Shown piece after piece: positions 8,753-16,896 of a stretch of DNA of 64,000 nucleotides; positions within the stretch are counted from its first letter, which is position 1; each line of letters opens with the position of its first letter. This DNA is from Haloarcula mannanilytica. Its GTDB lineage: Archaea; Halobacteriota; Halobacteria; Halobacteriales; Haloarculaceae. Below the pieces are notes generated by a model. The model was not told where the DNA came from and made no database searches. It worked only from the letters and a program-made list of their open reading frames with translations. The position numbers were made by a program, and so were the translations under genes. Where the stretch lies: positions 496,001 to 560,000 of the forward strand of contig NZ_BIXZ01000001.1 of NCBI RefSeq assembly GCF_005406125.1, read 5' to 3'.

Positions 8753-9295
8753 TTAGCTGACCGTACGCGCGATGTCCGCTTCGGTTATGACACCGATAGT
8801 TTCCCCGCCCTCAACAACCATCACGGCGGCATTGTGGTTCAGGTAGGCGTCGACTTCGTCGATGGGAGCGTCGGGTTCGACGGTCGCGATAGATTCGTTC
8901 ATCACCTCGGCGACGGGGAGTTCACCGACGTTTTCCTCGGGGCGCTGTCGGATGTCGGAGTTGCCGATGAGTCCCTGCGGTGCCCCGTCCCGGATGACGG
9001 GGACCTGCGAGTAGCCTTTCTCGTCCATCAACTCCTTGGCCTGATGGACGGAGTCATCCGGTGCGACGCCGACGACAGGGGCGTTCATCAGGTCACGTGC
9101 CTTGATGATACCGCCCTCGGCTTCTTCGAGGGCCGTCACGATCCGTCGGAGTGTCGACAGCCGCGGGTCCACGTCGCCCCCCTCGATGCGGGCGATGAGC
9201 GGTTGCGAGACATCAGCCCGCTCTGCGAGTTCGCTCTGGGTCAGCCCGAGTTCGTTCCGGCGCTCCCGCAGGTCCTGCGGCGTCGGTAAATCCAT
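8753..9295 (-). CDS. HTH (XRE-type) transcriptional regulator with tandem CBS domains
   Basis: A 180-aa protein. The N-terminal Cro/C1 helix-turn-helix spans LRERRNELGLTQSELAERAD through PLIARIEGGDVDPRLSTL (about residues 8-55). It is followed by a CBS pair: first MNAPVVGVAPDDSV...GYSQVPVI, second VMNESIATVEPDAPIDEV...AAVMVVEGGETIGVITEADI. CBS pairs bind adenosyl nucleotides, so this is probably an energy- or SAM-responsive DNA-binding regulator. The frame runs three codons further to a TTG, but ATG 9295 is the better start. The family is common in archaea; the target genes are not shown by the context. Confidence 0.92.
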   Translation of the reverse strand: MDLPTPQDLRERRNELGLTQSELAERADVSQPLIARIEGGDVDPRLSTLRRIVTALEEAEGGIIKARDLMNAPVVGVAPDDSVHQAKELMDEKGYSQVPVIRDGAPQGLIGNSDIRQRPEENVGELPVAEVMNESIATVEPDAPIDEVDAYLNHNAAVMVVEGGETIGVITEADIARTVS

Positions 9296-9366
9296 ATCCA
9301 GCAATTACCACAGGTAATATAAAAAGCCAACGGCTATCGAGGTGGGCGAATCACACGGAGAACGGA

Positions 9367-9738
9367 CTATGCCTCGGCTTCGGCCTCGTCTTCGTCAGCT
9401 TCGGTCTCGAACACCTCGATGACTTTCAGGGGCACGTCCCGGAGCGCGCCGCCGATCTCGCTTTTAGCGATCCGCTGGGCGTGTTCGGGGGATTCAGCGT
9501 TGAACACGTCCATTTCAAGCACCAGTCCGACAAGCGCCGTGTCGGCCGCGATGAACGCCGAGTCGAAGGGTTCGCCACAGGCCGGACAGCCGGTCGCGCC
9601 GACCTCGACCTCCACGTAGTCCATCTCGGCCTCGTTGAGCCGCTTCCCCGCTTCGCTCACTGCCACACCGATAGCGTCGTCGATGTCGTCTACGTCACGA
9701 ACCAGCCAGGCTGCTTCCATCGCCACGAGGTAGTTCAT
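9367..9738 (-). CDS. DUF555 / UPF0212 family protein
   Basis: A 123-aa protein beginning [20 protein letters not shown], which is characteristic of the archaeal UPF0212 (DUF555) family. [13 protein letters not shown] (about residues 49-61) carries a CxxC zinc-type motif. An [19 protein letters not shown] strand and an acidic tail adapted to high salt follow. Function is unknown, although the family is widespread in Euryarchaeota. It sits 71 bp upstream of the HTH-CBS regulator on the same strand; the start at 9738 is the first ATG and fits the family N-terminus exactly. Confidence 0.93.
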   Translation of the reverse strand: MNYLVAMEAAWLVRDVDDIDDAIGVAVSEAGKRLNEAEMDYVEVEVGATGCPACGEPFDSAFIAADTALVGLVLEMDVFNAESPEHAQRIAKSEIGGALRDVPLKVIEVFETEADEDEAEAEA

Positions 9739-9975
9739 ACTCTAACTCTCGTGGCCCGACTATTCGATAGTTTTGATTCGCCCCCGGTGCGCACGTCACC
9801 CTAACTATCTCCATAACTTATGCGAACCAGCCGCCTGCCTCACGCCCCCATTATGTCAGTTCGGGGGCTCGTTCCGATGGCAGCCGACTATCTCATGGGT
9901 CTGAGCAAACCGCAAGACTGCGGCCCGATTTTTCCTCATTATCTATAATAAATAACTGAAAGTCGGCGACAAGAC

Positions 9976-9982
9976 TTATATA
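9976..9982 (+). promoter_or_regulatory. TATA box of the 56-aa membrane protein gene
   Basis: TTATATA lies about 30 nt ahead of the ATG at 10012, the spacing expected for a near-leaderless haloarchaeal transcript. Confidence 0.6.
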
Positions 9983-10011
9983 CCAGACTCACTCTGGATG
10001 GACCGAGGAAG

Positions 10012-10182
10012 ATGGTAGCTCGACTGTACTCCGCAACGCTGTTCGCACTGTACCAACTCACCCTGCTGCTGGGCATCATGCTGCTGCCGGTGGCGATGGT
10101 CACGGAGCAGTTCGGCCTCCGACTGCCGATGGACCGGGCCGTCTCGGGACTCAACGAGGCCTACGACCAGGCGAGCGCGTAA
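10012..10182 (+). CDS. Small haloarchaeal membrane protein (56 aa)
   Basis: ORF MVARLYSATLFALYQLTLLL..., ending NEAYDQASA at TAA 10180-10182. One hydrophobic helix spans about residues 8-30, with a short amphipathic C-terminal tail. A TATA box at 9976 places transcription start just before the ATG. I recall similar one-helix proteins in haloarchaeal genomes, without known role. It is 93 bp upstream of psmB on the same strand, but psmB has its own TATA-like element, so linkage is uncertain. Confidence 0.75.
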   Translation: MVARLYSATLFALYQLTLLLGIMLLPVAMVTEQFGLRLPMDRAVSGLNEAYDQASA

Positions 10183-10243
10183 GACGGGACAGCCGATAGA
10201 CACCTGCCCGGACGGTGGCGGTCAGGCTCATCAGGAAAAGAGG

Positions 10244-10249
10244 TTTTAT
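10244..10249 (+). promoter_or_regulatory. TATA-like element of psmB
   Basis: TTTTAT sits about 30 nt upstream of the psmB ATG at 10276, consistent with a leaderless transcript. Confidence 0.5.
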
Positions 10250-10275
10250 CAGCGCCGGACTGGTATCGGAGTGTA

Positions 10276-10998
10276 ATGCGAGATATGACTCCGGGGCCGG
10301 AGCTTTCTGGACCCCAGGCTGCTGCGGAGTTCCAGAGCGACCCGTACGCGCCCGAGGTCGGCGAGCTCCCCGAACAGTCCACACAGGATTCGGAGAAGGT
10401 GAACAAGACCGGAACGACCACCATCGGCATCAGCACGTCCGAGGGCGTCGTCATCGCGACGGACATGCGCGCCTCGCTGGGCGGTCGCTTCGTCTCGAAC
10501 AAGAACGTCCAGAAGGTCGAGCAGATCCACCCGACGGCGGCGCTGACCCTCGTCGGCAGCGTCGGCGGCGCACAGTCGTTCATCCGGACGCTTCGCGCCG
10601 AGGTCAACCTCTACGAAGCCCGACGCGGTGAGGACATCAGCATGAAGGCCCTCTCGACGCTGGCCGGTAACTTCGCTCGCGGTGGCCCCTTCTTCGCTAT
10701 CAACCCCATCCTCGGCGGCGTCGACGACGACGGTCATCACGTCTACTCCATCGACCCGGCCGGCGGCGTCATGAAAGACGACTACACCGTCACCGGCTCC
10801 GGGCTCACCGTCGCGTACGGGACGCTCGAAGACCGCTACGAAGCGGACATGACCAACGAAGAAGCCAAGGAAGTCGCCGCCGCCTCGATCAAGGCCGCCG
10901 CCGAGCGCGACACCGGCTCCGGCAACGGCATCTACCTCGCCGACGTGACGGCTGAGGGCGTCGACATCAACGGCTACGACTTCGACGAACTGCTGTAA
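10276..10998 (+). CDS. psmB: 20S proteasome beta subunit
   Basis: Catalytic subunit of the archaeal 20S proteasome, an N-terminal-nucleophile hydrolase. An acidic propeptide of about 46 residues ends ...NKTG, and autocatalytic cleavage would expose Thr47 of TTTIGI. Lys in the DMRASLGG...VSNKNVQKVEQI region and Asp in STSEGVVIATDMR provide the remaining active-site residues, and SVGGAQSFIRTLRAE is the core helix. The length of 240 aa fits the haloarchaeal form with its long propeptide. Alpha subunits and the PAN ATPase are not in the window. Confidence 0.96.
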   Translation: MRDMTPGPELSGPQAAAEFQSDPYAPEVGELPEQSTQDSEKVNKTGTTTIGISTSEGVVIATDMRASLGGRFVSNKNVQKVEQIHPTAALTLVGSVGGAQSFIRTLRAEVNLYEARRGEDISMKALSTLAGNFARGGPFFAINPILGGVDDDGHHVYSIDPAGGVMKDDYTVTGSGLTVAYGTLEDRYEADMTNEEAKEVAAASIKAAAERDTGSGNGIYLADVTAEGVDINGYDFDELL

Positions 10999-11128
10999 TC
11001 GGACTCTTTTCCCGTCTCTTTTGTGCCGTTTGGGTCGGACACCGCAGTTCTCGACCGGCCGCCCACACGGCGACCCTGAACTGACGTGCGAACGAGAGAA
11101 TTATACGGTCGGCTTCCGCATCGCCGGT

Positions 11129-12496
11129 ATGGAACTGTTCGGGACCGCGGGAATCCGCGGTGATGTCGTATCGAAGGTGACGCCGGACCTCGCGTTGCGA
11201 GTCGGGCAGGCCACCGGCCGGGACGGCGAGACGTTCGTGCTGGGGTACGACGGCCGCGTGACCTCGCCGGCGCTCGCCAATGCGATGGCTGCCGGGCTGC
11301 AAAGCGCCGGTGCACGGGTCATCAGAATCGGCCGCGTTCCGACGCCGACACTGGCGTACGCCTCGCAAGGCCGGCACGGCGTGATGATCACCGCAAGCCA
11401 CAACCCGCCGACGGACAACGGCATCAAGGTGTTCGCTGACGGCACTGAGTACGGCGACGACGATGAGACACGTATCGAGGGGCGAATCGAGGACGGCTCA
11501 ACGCCGACAGCCTGGCGCGATTGGGGCGATACGGAGTCGGTGGACTACCTCGACGAGTACCGAGACGCTGTCGCATCCTACGCCGAGTCACTCGGGGGCG
11601 ACCCGTCAGGGCTGACGGTCGCCGTCGACTGCGGGAACGGGATGGCCAGCGTGGCTACGCCACAGGTCCTCCGGGAACTCGGGGCCGACGTGCTGGCGAC
11701 GGAGGCCAACGTCGACGGGACCTTCCCCGGCCGCGAGAGCAAGCCGACGCCGGAGACACTTTCTGACTTCCGGCGGTTCGTGGCAGACACGGATGCTGAC
11801 TTCGGCTTCGGGCACGACGGCGACGCCGACCGCATCGTCGTGGTCGACGCTGATGGCGACGTGATTCACGAGGACACGATACTGGCGATGCTCGCCGAAC
11901 ACTACACGCGTGCCGCGGACGCCTCGGATCCGGTGGTCGTGACGACGCCCAACGCCTCCGGCCGCATCGACGAGCGTGTCGAGGCCGCCGGCGGCCGCGT
12001 CGAGCGCATCCACCTCGGTTCGCTCCACGTTGGTATCGCGGACGTTCGCGCGGACGCGACCGACGAAACCGAGGTCGTCTTCGCCGCCGAACCCTGGAAG
12101 CACATCCACACCGCCTTCGGCGGCTGGATCGACGGCGTCGCCAGCGCAGCCGTCCTGACGCGCCTGTTTGCCGAGGAGAGCGTCGCCGACAGGCGGGCTG
12201 TCATCTCCGAGCGGCCCTACGAAAAGGTGAGCGTCGAGTGCCCCGACGACGCCAAGGCCGAGACGATGGCGCGACTCGAATCCAGTCTCCCCGAGACGTT
12301 CCCCGAGGCCGACGTGTCCACCGAGTACGGCGTCCGGCTCTCCTTCGACGACGGGTCGTGGACGCTCGTGCGCCCGAGCGGCACCGAGCCGTACGTCCGG
12401 GTGTACGCCGAGAGCGACGACATCGACGCGCTGGTCGCAGACACCACACAGGCAGTTCGGGATGCCGTCGCCGCGGTCAGTGCCGCCGACGCCTGA
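11129..12496 (+). CDS. Phosphohexomutase-family enzyme (GlmM/ManB-like; possible phosphopentomutase)
   Basis: A 455-aa alpha-D-phosphohexomutase. The four landmarks are present in order: MELFGTAGIRGD at the N-terminus; MITASHNPPTDNGIKVF with the phosphoserine; GFGHDGDADRIVVVD, the metal-binding loop; and LVRPSGTEPYVRVYAES, the phosphate-binding loop. ATG 11129 gives the family N-terminus; an open stretch upstream is not conserved-looking. Usual annotation is phosphoglucosamine or phosphomannomutase. However, it lies 64 bp upstream of cytidine deaminase and uridine phosphorylase, so moving phosphate between C1 and C5 of ribose released by Udp (phosphopentomutase activity) is an equally good reading by context. 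Confidence 0.9.
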   Translation: MELFGTAGIRGDVVSKVTPDLALRVGQATGRDGETFVLGYDGRVTSPALANAMAAGLQSAGARVIRIGRVPTPTLAYASQGRHGVMITASHNPPTDNGIKVFADGTEYGDDDETRIEGRIEDGSTPTAWRDWGDTESVDYLDEYRDAVASYAESLGGDPSGLTVAVDCGNGMASVATPQVLRELGADVLATEANVDGTFPGRESKPTPETLSDFRRFVADTDADFGFGHDGDADRIVVVDADGDVIHEDTILAMLAEHYTRAADASDPVVVTTPNASGRIDERVEAAGGRVERIHLGSLHVGIADVRADATDETEVVFAAEPWKHIHTAFGGWIDGVASAAVLTRLFAEESVADRRAVISERPYEKVSVECPDDAKAETMARLESSLPETFPEADVSTEYGVRLSFDDGSWTLVRPSGTEPYVRVYAESDDIDALVADTTQAVRDAVAAVSAADA

Positions 12497-12560
12497 TCCC
12501 GAGCGCCCGACCGCCGGCGAGACCGACAGAATTTCTACGCGGCCCGCCGACGCCCAGAGC

Positions 12561-12947
12561 ATGGACGACCTCCTCGACGCAGCGAGAGACGCAATGGATG
12601 CGGCCTACACGCCGTACTCTGAGTACACCGTCGGCGCAGCACTGGAAACGAGCGACGGCAGCGTCTATACCGGCTGTAACATCGAGAACGCGAACTACAG
12701 CAACAGCTTACATGCCGAAGAAGTCGCTATCGGCGCGGCTGTCAGTGACGGCCACCGGTCCTTCGAGCGTGTCGCCGTCACCTCGGGCAAGCGCGACGGC
12801 GTTACCCCCTGTGGAATGTGTCGCCAGACGTTCGCCGAGTTCTGCGACGAATCGTTCGAAATCATCACCGACGGCGACGAGCCAACGGTGTACGAACTCG
12901 GCGACCTCCTGCCGAACACGATTACCAGCGAGCACCTCGACAAATGA
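12561..12947 (+). CDS. cdd: Cytidine deaminase
   Basis: A 128-aa zinc enzyme of pyrimidine salvage converting cytidine/deoxycytidine to uridine/deoxyuridine. YTPYSEYTVGAAL and GCNIENANYSNSLHAEEVAI carry the first zinc ligand position and the catalytic Glu. PCGMCRQTFAEF supplies the two further Cys ligands. It is the compact homotetrameric form. The last bases (ATGA) overlap the start of the uridine phosphorylase gene, so the two are translationally coupled and its product feeds directly to the next enzyme. Start ATG 12561 gives the expected N-terminus MDDLLDAARDAM. Confidence 0.96.
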   Translation: MDDLLDAARDAMDAAYTPYSEYTVGAALETSDGSVYTGCNIENANYSNSLHAEEVAIGAAVSDGHRSFERVAVTSGKRDGVTPCGMCRQTFAEFCDESFEIITDGDEPTVYELGDLLPNTITSEHLDK

Positions 12948-13768
12948 CAGGCGACAGCGAAGACCCGAACGACGACGTACAGTACCATCTGGAAGTGAGC
13001 GAAGACGACGTGGCCGACAGCGTCCTGCTGCCGGGAAATCCGGAGCGCGTCGAAAAGGTCGTCGACTACTGGGACGACCACGAGGTCGTCGCCGAACACC
13101 GCGAGTACCGCACGGCGACGGGCACCCACGACGGGACGCCAATCTCCGTGACCTCGACGGGCATCGGCGGGCCGTCAGCCGCCATCGCGCTGGAGGAACT
13201 GGCCCGCGTCGGCGCTGATTCGTTCATCCGGGTCGGCTCCTGCGGGGCCATCCAAGAAGAAGCCAGCATCGGCGACCTCGTCATCACGACCGGCGCGGTG
13301 CGACAGGAGGGAACCAGCAAGGAGTACGTCCGCGAGGACTATCCGGCCAGCGCCGACCACCGGGTCGTCTCGGCGCTCGTCGCCGCCGCCGAGGAACTCG
13401 GTTACGACTATCACCTCGGCGTCACCTGTTCGACGGACAGTTTCTACGCCGGCCAGTCACGCGCCGGGTTCGAGGGGTTCGAGGCAAGCGGCAGCGACGA
13501 ACGCATCGCGGCGCTCAAAGAGGCCGGCGTCCTCAACTTCGAGATGGAGGCCGCGACGATTCTCACGCTTGCGAACCTGTACGGCCTGCGGGCCGGCGCT
13601 GTCTGTACGGTGTACGCCAACCGCGTCACCGGTGAGTTCCGCACCGAAGGGGAGCGCAAAGCGGCCAAATGTGCCAGCCTCGCCGTCTCCTATCTCGCCG
13701 AGATGGACGCCGCTGTCGAGGAAGCCGACTCCGACGGGTGGCACGCCGGTCTCTCTATCGAGCGCTAG
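12944..13768 (+). CDS. udp: Uridine phosphorylase
   Basis: A 274-aa nucleoside phosphorylase of the PNP/UDP superfamily releasing uracil and ribose-1-phosphate. Seen in order: LLPGNPERVEKV (phosphate-binding Gly-Asn-Pro), SVTSTGIGGPSAAIALEEL, FIRVGSCGAIQEEASIGDLVI, FYAGQSR, and the nucleoside-binding FEMEAATILTLA. The ATG at 12944 overlaps the cdd stop by four bases. With cdd, it forms a cytidine-to-uracil pathway; the ribose-1-phosphate produced may be processed by the neighbouring phosphomutase. Its 3' end is followed by a cluster of hairpins before the convergent NADH dehydrogenase gene. Confidence 0.94.
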   Translation: MTGDSEDPNDDVQYHLEVSEDDVADSVLLPGNPERVEKVVDYWDDHEVVAEHREYRTATGTHDGTPISVTSTGIGGPSAAIALEELARVGADSFIRVGSCGAIQEEASIGDLVITTGAVRQEGTSKEYVREDYPASADHRVVSALVAAAEELGYDYHLGVTCSTDSFYAGQSRAGFEGFEASGSDERIAALKEAGVLNFEMEAATILTLANLYGLRAGAVCTVYANRVTGEFRTEGERKAAKCASLAVSYLAEMDAAVEEADSDGWHAGLSIER

Positions 13769-13832
13769 GGTTCGCTACTGGCGCTAAGTGTGAGCGGGTG
13801 TGGTTGTAGTGCGGCGACGAAGGGAGCAGCAT

Positions 13833-13951
13833 ACCGCGCCTTCGGCGCGGTTTCACTCCGAGCGCGCTCGCAGAGCGCGACTCGGAGGTCGTTTTTAGCG
13901 TAGATTTTTGCAAAGGGGGGTTCCCGTAGCGCCGGAGGCGCGAGGAACCCC
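13833..13951. repeat. Cluster of three GC-rich hairpins between convergent genes (likely bidirectional terminator)
   Basis: Three consecutive inverted repeats. 13833-13851 has 8-bp arms around TTC. 13856-13887 has 14-15 bp arms with one bulge. 13917-13951 has GGGGTTCC paired with GGAACCCC and an inner GCGCC/GGCGC stem. T-runs (TTTTT near 13892) and A/T stretches separate them. The 204-bp gap between udp and the convergent dehydrogenase gene holds nothing else that I can see. Confidence 0.55.
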
Positions 13952-13972
13952 TCTGCAGTAAAAAGGTACTCG

Positions 13973-15142
13973 CTACATGTCGGGCCAGGCCTTGGCAGCC
14001 CGGCCGACACCGGTCACGTCGTTGATCCAGCGGGCGGCAATCGCCTTTTTCAGCAGTTTCGCCGGTAGCCCGCCAAACGTCTCGATGGGCATGTTCATCA
14101 CGTCGTGGGCGACGGCTTTCTCGCCGACAGAGACGACCGTCCCTTTGTCTTTGTGCGTCCAGGTTTTGAGCGGCTGGCCTCGCACGGCGCGAGCGAGGTT
14201 CTCGCCGGCGACCTCGGCGGCCTGCCAGGCGGCCTGAGCGGTTGGCGGCGCGGGCTGGTCGCCAGGCTGGTCGATCAGCGCCGAGTCACCAATCGCAAAC
14301 ACGCGCTCGTCATCGGTCTGGAAGTTCCCCTCAGCGTGGACGCGGTGGTTGCGCTCGTCCTTGTCCAGGTCGACATCCTGCATGCAGTCCCGGCCGGTAA
14401 TGCCGCCGGTCCAGACCAGCACCTCGTAGTCCAGTTCGTCCTCGTCGCCGATGTAGACCGTCTCCTCGTCGACCTCGCCGATGAACTCCCCGCATTTGAT
14501 GTTCACGCCGGCCGCTTCCAGACGCTTGCGCAGGGCACCCTGGAGTTCCGGATCGCTGTTGGGCAGCACCTGATCGAGACCCTCAACGAGGTGAATATCG
14601 ATGGGCGCGTTGTGTTCGTCGCGGAACTCGGCGACCTCGCCGGCGGTCTGGATGCCGGACAGGCCAGCGCCGCCGATGACGACCTGTGCGGGGTCGTTGG
14701 TGGAGGCCTCACGAGCAGCCTGCTGAATGTTGTCGTGGATTTCGAGCGCGTCGTCGAGGCTCTTGAGCGTCAGCGCGTGCTCTTTGAGCCCGTCAATGCC
14801 GAAGAAGGCCGTCTGCGAACCCAGGCCTACAAGCAAATAATCGTACTCCACAGTATCGGACTCGGCGAGGGCAATCTCTTGAGCGTCGGTGTCGATATCC
14901 ACAACCTCGTCCTGAATGAACGCGGTCGAGGGCTGCTTGATCTCGTGAACCGGAATGGCGATCTTCTCCTGAACGCTGGGATCCCGAATACAGCGGTGGG
15001 ACTCGTGCAGCACCAGGTGATAGTCCGTCTCAGAAATCCAGGTGACATCAACATCAACCTCCCCATTCAGTTCGTCTTCGAGACTCTTGATCGTCCCAGC
15101 CCCCGCATACCCTGCACCGAGTACGACCACGTTCTCTGTCAT
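13973..15142 (-). CDS. NDH-2-type FAD-dependent NADH dehydrogenase / pyridine nucleotide-disulfide oxidoreductase
   Basis: A 389-aa flavoprotein of the type II NADH:quinone oxidoreductase family. NVVVLGAGYAGAGTIKSL is the N-terminal FAD dinucleotide-binding fold, QVVIGGAGLSGIQTAGEVAEF is the NAD(P)H Rossmann fold, and VFAIGDSALIDQP with PTAQAAWQAAEVAGENL is the flavin-binding C-terminal motif. It would pass electrons from NADH to menaquinone without pumping protons, bound peripherally to the membrane. It lacks the redox-active CxxC of disulfide reductases. Sulfide:quinone reductase is a less likely alternative because the paired catalytic cysteines are absent. Convergent with udp. Confidence 0.88.
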   Translation of the reverse strand: MTENVVVLGAGYAGAGTIKSLEDELNGEVDVDVTWISETDYHLVLHESHRCIRDPSVQEKIAIPVHEIKQPSTAFIQDEVVDIDTDAQEIALAESDTVEYDYLLVGLGSQTAFFGIDGLKEHALTLKSLDDALEIHDNIQQAAREASTNDPAQVVIGGAGLSGIQTAGEVAEFRDEHNAPIDIHLVEGLDQVLPNSDPELQGALRKRLEAAGVNIKCGEFIGEVDEETVYIGDEDELDYEVLVWTGGITGRDCMQDVDLDKDERNHRVHAEGNFQTDDERVFAIGDSALIDQPGDQPAPPTAQAAWQAAEVAGENLARAVRGQPLKTWTHKDKGTVVSVGEKAVAHDVMNMPIETFGGLPAKLLKKAIAARWINDVTGVGRAAKAWPDM

Positions 15143-15278
15143 AGTGGTGACTCCGCAACCGACTGATACAAACCCTTTGAAATCGCTCTCAGCGTGGAAA
15201 ATTCTACAGAGATAATGGTGGAGGTTACGAGACGGCTCCGTTGCCGTGGCCGCAGGAAAGCAGTTAGAAACCTCCGGA

Positions 15279-15812
15279 TTAGTGTTCCGGCTCGCCCGCC
15301 GGAGCCCGCATATCGTCGATAGCGAGGATGAGTTTGTTGTTGGTGTCGTCCTTGCCTTCGAGCGTGCCGATGATCTGGAGCTTCGACAGCGGTGTCGGGC
15401 CGACCGTCACCGAGTCGCCCTCGTGGAACTCGGACATGGTTCCCTGGAGCTGGATCTCCGCACGACACTCCTCGGGGTGGTGGACGCTGGTCAGGTCGAT
15501 CTCCTCGACGTTCGAGTGTTCGACGAGTTCGCCGTTGTGGCGCAGGGGGACCTCCGCGGCCTGGTCCATGTCCTGAATCTGGAGCGCATCGTAGGCGTTT
15601 GCGGTGGGCTTGTACCCACCTTTGGGGCCGGGGACGCCTTCGACCAGTTGCAGGGCTTTGAGGCTCTGCATCTGGTTGCGAATCGTGCCGGGGTTGCGGT
15701 CGACCTTCTCGGCGATGTCCTCGCCCTTGACCGCGCTTTCGCTTTCCCGATAGAGATTTACCAGTTCCTGTAGAATGTTCTTTTGACTGGGTGTCAGTTC
15801 GATAGATGACAT
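15279..15812 (-). CDS. Rrf2-like winged-helix transcriptional regulator
   Basis: A 177-aa protein with an N-terminal winged helix: SSIELTPSQKNILQELVNLYRE, then VKGEDIAEKVDRNPGTIRNQMQSLKALQLV as helix-turn-helix, and PGPKGGYKPT as wing. The C-terminal 100 residues are beta-rich and contain VHHPEECRAEIQLQG and EFHEGDSVTVGPTPLSKLQIIG, which resemble a small ligand-binding barrel. Only one Cys (in ECRAE) is present, so the Fe-S cluster of IscR/NsrR-type Rrf2 proteins is unlikely. I recall this type annotated as Rrf2 family in haloarchaea. It is divergent from the epimerase across 110 bp. Confidence 0.82.
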   Translation of the reverse strand: MSSIELTPSQKNILQELVNLYRESESAVKGEDIAEKVDRNPGTIRNQMQSLKALQLVEGVPGPKGGYKPTANAYDALQIQDMDQAAEVPLRHNGELVEHSNVEEIDLTSVHHPEECRAEIQLQGTMSEFHEGDSVTVGPTPLSKLQIIGTLEGKDDTNNKLILAIDDMRAPAGEPEH

Positions 15813-15835
15813 AATTTGTTGTTCGGTATAGCCGT

Positions 15836-15845
15836 CCTTAAATGC
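15836..15845 (-). promoter_or_regulatory. TATA box of the Rrf2-like regulator
   Basis: On the minus strand the sequence reads CATTTAAGGA, about 28 nt before the ATG at 15812, the usual archaeal distance. Confidence 0.5.
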
Positions 15846-15893
15846 GACGGTAAAACGTCTGGAACTGCCATAGAATCGCCGAAAACGATACTA

Positions 15894-15900
15894 CTTTATT
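15894..15900 (+). promoter_or_regulatory. TATA box of the epimerase gene
   Basis: CTTTATT lies about 26 nt before ATG 15923, implying a leaderless transcript. Confidence 0.5.
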
Positions 15901-15922
15901 CCGTCGAGAACATGACACAGAT

Positions 15923-16840
15923 ATGGAAAGTCAACGCGTTCTGGTGACCGGCGGTGGTGGGTTCATCGGTGCGAATCTTGCGAACACTCTGGCCGAGAAC
16001 AACGATGTCATTGCGCTCGACGACGGCTACCTCGGGACGCCGGAGAACGTATCAGAAGACGTAGAGTACGTCGAACGGAGCGTTCTCGACGACGACCTGC
16101 CGACCGACGTTGACGTGGTGTTTCACCTCGCGGCACTCTCTTCGTATGCGATGCACGAGGACAATCCGACCCACGGCGCTCGCGTGAACGTCGAAGGGTT
16201 CGTCAACACGGTCGAGCAGGCCCGTGACGACGGCTGTGATACCATCGTCTACGCCTCGACCTCCTCGATATACGGGAGCCGGACGGAGCCGTCGCCGGAA
16301 GACATGGACGTGACGGTCAACACCGGCTACGAGGCCTCGAAGATGGCCCGAGAGACGTACGCGGAGTACTTCCAGAACCACTACGACCTCACGCTGGCCG
16401 GGATGCGCTTTTTCTCGGTGTACCAGGGCTACGGCGGTGCAGAGGAACATAAAGGCGAGTACGCCAACGTCATCGCCCAGTTCGCCGATGACCTGGCGAA
16501 CGGCAACGCACCGAAGCTGTACGGCGACGGCGAGCAGACCCGGGATTTCACCCACGTCGACGACATCGTCCGCGGGCTCGTCATGGCCGCCGAGCACGAA
16601 CTGAACGGCGTGTACAACCTCGGCACCGGCGAGGCCTACGACTTCAACACCGTCGTCGAGTTGCTGAACGACGAACTCGGGACGGACATCGAACCGGAGT
16701 ACGTCGAAAACCCGATTCCCGACGACGTGTACGTCCACGACACCTGTGCCGACTTCTCGAAGATGCACGAGGCGACGGGCTGGGAACCGGAGATCAGTTT
16801 CGAAGAGGGTATCGAACTTGTCTGTGCGCCGTACACGTAA
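15923..16840 (+). CDS. NAD-dependent nucleotide-sugar epimerase/dehydratase (extended SDR, GalE-like)
   Basis: A 305-aa extended short-chain dehydrogenase. VLVTGGGGFIGANLANTL is the NAD-binding loop, VVFHLAALSS is the strand-4 motif, YASTSSIYG carries the catalytic Ser/Thr, and GYEASKMARETYAEYF has the Tyr-x3-Lys pair. RDFTHVDDIVRG is the signature of UDP-sugar epimerases. The likely reaction is interconversion of UDP-glucose/galactose or a related nucleotide sugar for glycan synthesis. The exact sugar cannot be told from sequence. No glycan cluster is adjacent; it is followed after 56 bp by arginase with its own TATA-like element. Confidence 0.9.
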   Translation: MESQRVLVTGGGGFIGANLANTLAENNDVIALDDGYLGTPENVSEDVEYVERSVLDDDLPTDVDVVFHLAALSSYAMHEDNPTHGARVNVEGFVNTVEQARDDGCDTIVYASTSSIYGSRTEPSPEDMDVTVNTGYEASKMARETYAEYFQNHYDLTLAGMRFFSVYQGYGGAEEHKGEYANVIAQFADDLANGNAPKLYGDGEQTRDFTHVDDIVRGLVMAAEHELNGVYNLGTGEAYDFNTVVELLNDELGTDIEPEYVENPIPDDVYVHDTCADFSKMHEATGWEPEISFEEGIELVCAPYT

Positions 16841-16896
16841 GCCGCGAACGAACGGGCAAACACTGATATTTAGGGCCGGCCCGTGGAAGCGACGGT

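Noticed and set aside
9818-9946. Possible 42-aa ORF starting at ATG 9818 in the gap before the 56-aa membrane protein gene
   Set aside because: No TATA or SD at the right distance, mixed composition, and only weak resemblance to a membrane peptide; insufficient to call.
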